Below, piece by piece: positions 63,199 to 64,000 of a DNA stretch of 64,000 nt. The notes under the pieces are model-generated. The model was not told the DNA's origin. It saw nothing but the letters and a program-made list of their open reading frames with translations, and ran no database searches. This stretch comes from Sulfurovum sp. (GTDB lineage: Bacteria; Campylobacterota; Campylobacteria; Campylobacterales; Sulfurovaceae). The translations under genes were made by a program, and so were the position numbers. How positions within the stretch are numbered: the first letter of the stretch is position 1; every line of letters begins with the position of its first letter. The stretch is from contig JALTVI010000066.1 in assembly GCA_027049035.1 (NCBI GenBank), positions 62,001 to 126,000 of the forward strand. Reading direction: 5' to 3'.

Positions 63199-63600
63199 AT
63201 GAAAATCAGAAAAGAAGCAAATACACTATCGGCATCAAAAAAAATGAATATCGTTATGTTTTCTGCTGCTCTCTCTTTTATGCTCTGCTCACTTGCGGTT
63301 TATCTCTACAGCAGCAAAACCTTAGGTACCGTGATGCTTGTGATAACACTTTTGTTTTCACTCAAAGTAGCAGATCAAGCATTCACCAAGATCAAACTTC
63401 ACTCTGACAGGATAGAGATAAGCTCTCTGTTTGAAAACAGGGTATTTCAAAAAAGATCCATACTCAAAAGCAGTTGGGAGAGTGGTGGTGGAGTACAGCT
63501 CTTTTTGACAGATGAGCGCCGGATCACGATTCCTGATCTGGGCAACGCACAAAGTGTCAGCAATGCTATTGGTGCATGGCTGAAGAGAAGCCGACAATGA
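63199..63600 (+). CDS. Small two-helix membrane protein
   Basis: 133 aa. A basic N-terminus, two transmembrane helices (about 17-37 and 42-60) and a soluble beta-rich C-terminus (LHSDRIEISSLFENRVFQKR) that resembles a PH-like membrane-associated domain. It is 24 bp after the previous gene and overlaps the next start by 2 bp (ATG 63597, TGA 63598-63600). Confidence 0.7.
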   Translation: MKIRKEANTLSASKKMNIVMFSAALSFMLCSLAVYLYSSKTLGTVMLVITLLFSLKVADQAFTKIKLHSDRIEISSLFENRVFQKRSILKSSWESGGGVQLFLTDERRITIPDLGNAQSVSNAIGAWLKRSRQ

Positions 63601-64000
63601 AACGCAACAGACTCAACCATTTCGCAGATGCGATCATAGGCATATTGAACGGTTGGCGGCTCATTGCGGATGCTGAAGCGTTCAACAAACGCGGAGCCGG
63701 TGTGTACAGCATCGATCTTTTGTGTGAAACAGTAACATTCAACGGCAAATCCATCACCGTTCCTCCCGTATTTTCCTACCTCTTTGAGTGGTTTGAGAAC
63801 GAAACGAAAAACAACACCAACCCAGAAGCCGTGCTCACCACTACCAAAGTGATCTTTACCGTAGGAGAAAAGTCTAAAAGCGATCCTTACTATTTGGAGT
63901 ACGGAGTGTTTGGTATTACACTCTACAAAAAACGTATACAGACCTACAAGCGCGAAACTGCGATAGAGGTCATACTCAAAACGAAGCATCGGGATTATTC
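63597..64000 (+). CDS. Unidentified gene, cut by the window edge
   Basis: From ATG 63597 the frame reads MKRNRLNHFADAIIGILNGW and stays open to the end (134 complete codons). It is soluble, with mixed alpha/beta character and many aromatics (FSYLFEWFENETKNN). It overlaps the stop of the upstream gene, so it belongs to the same operon. No family recognised. Confidence 0.65.
   Translation, partial: MKRNRLNHFADAIIGILNGWRLIADAEAFNKRGAGVYSIDLLCETVTFNGKSITVPPVFSYLFEWFENETKNNTNPEAVLTTTKVIFTVGEKSKSDPYYLEYGVFGITLYKKRIQTYKRETAIEVILKTKHRDY

Overview
The window looks like the chromosome of a Campylobacterota (Epsilonproteobacteria) member, probably Sulfurovum-like. Pointers are the fused ResB-CcsA cytochrome c synthetase, the OadG-OadA-OadB sodium pump block next to another short-spaced minus-strand gene, a short DksA, GreA, a DsbD without its first domain, and dense gene packing at medium GC. 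This placement rests on gene content and is an inference. No rRNA, tRNA, CRISPR array or complete insertion sequence was seen.

Layout. 1-7.7 kb: oxaloacetate decarboxylase subunits, a DEAD-box helicase, undecaprenyl-diphosphatase and an ABC exporter, all on minus. 7.8-11.1 kb: a membrane diguanylate cyclase, serB, metF and a small secreted protein. 11.1-19.2 kb is accessory: a MNT/HepT toxin-antitoxin pair, YqaA, an LpxH-like hydrolase, a run of uncharacterised genes including a WG-repeat protein, and a PEGA protein with seven propeller-like repeats. 19.2-35.2 kb is mostly core: argC, greA, surE, tcdA, ccsBA, polA, uvrA. It is broken by a frameshifted Phd antitoxin and a DUF234 ATPase. At 35.3-36.6 kb lies an AAA_14/DUF4143 ATPase under an unusual triple-palindrome promoter, followed by a 3' remnant of gdhA.

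37.0-49.7 kb is the most unusual part. Four exported DUF1254/DUF1214 proteins, two outer-membrane barrels, a lipoprotein and an AraC-family regulator surround a plus-strand operon. That operon has a small helical protein, an AI-2E-type permease, two small coiled-coil or membrane proteins and a diacylglycerol-kinase-like lipid kinase. A 16-bp motif (TTGCGTTTTTCCGATA, or a 14/16 version) sits exactly 21 bp upstream of a -10-like hexamer at all three operon promoters, in the matching orientation. This suggests one envelope-related regulon, possibly controlled by the AraC protein. Between its two halves lie tandem nested-hairpin repeats of about 103 bp and a GIY-YIG nuclease fragment.

49.8-64 kb: a secreted protein, a ClsC-type phospholipase D, TauE/SafE, dusB, dksA, rlmH, an Aat-like acyltransferase, a TRIC-type channel, LMW-PTP, cutA, dsbD, a SMUG2-like glycosylase, a PIN/RHH toxin-antitoxin pair and a lysozyme-like lipoprotein. 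At the right edge is a small operon of unknown genes with an 11-codon leader ORF; its last gene runs off the window.
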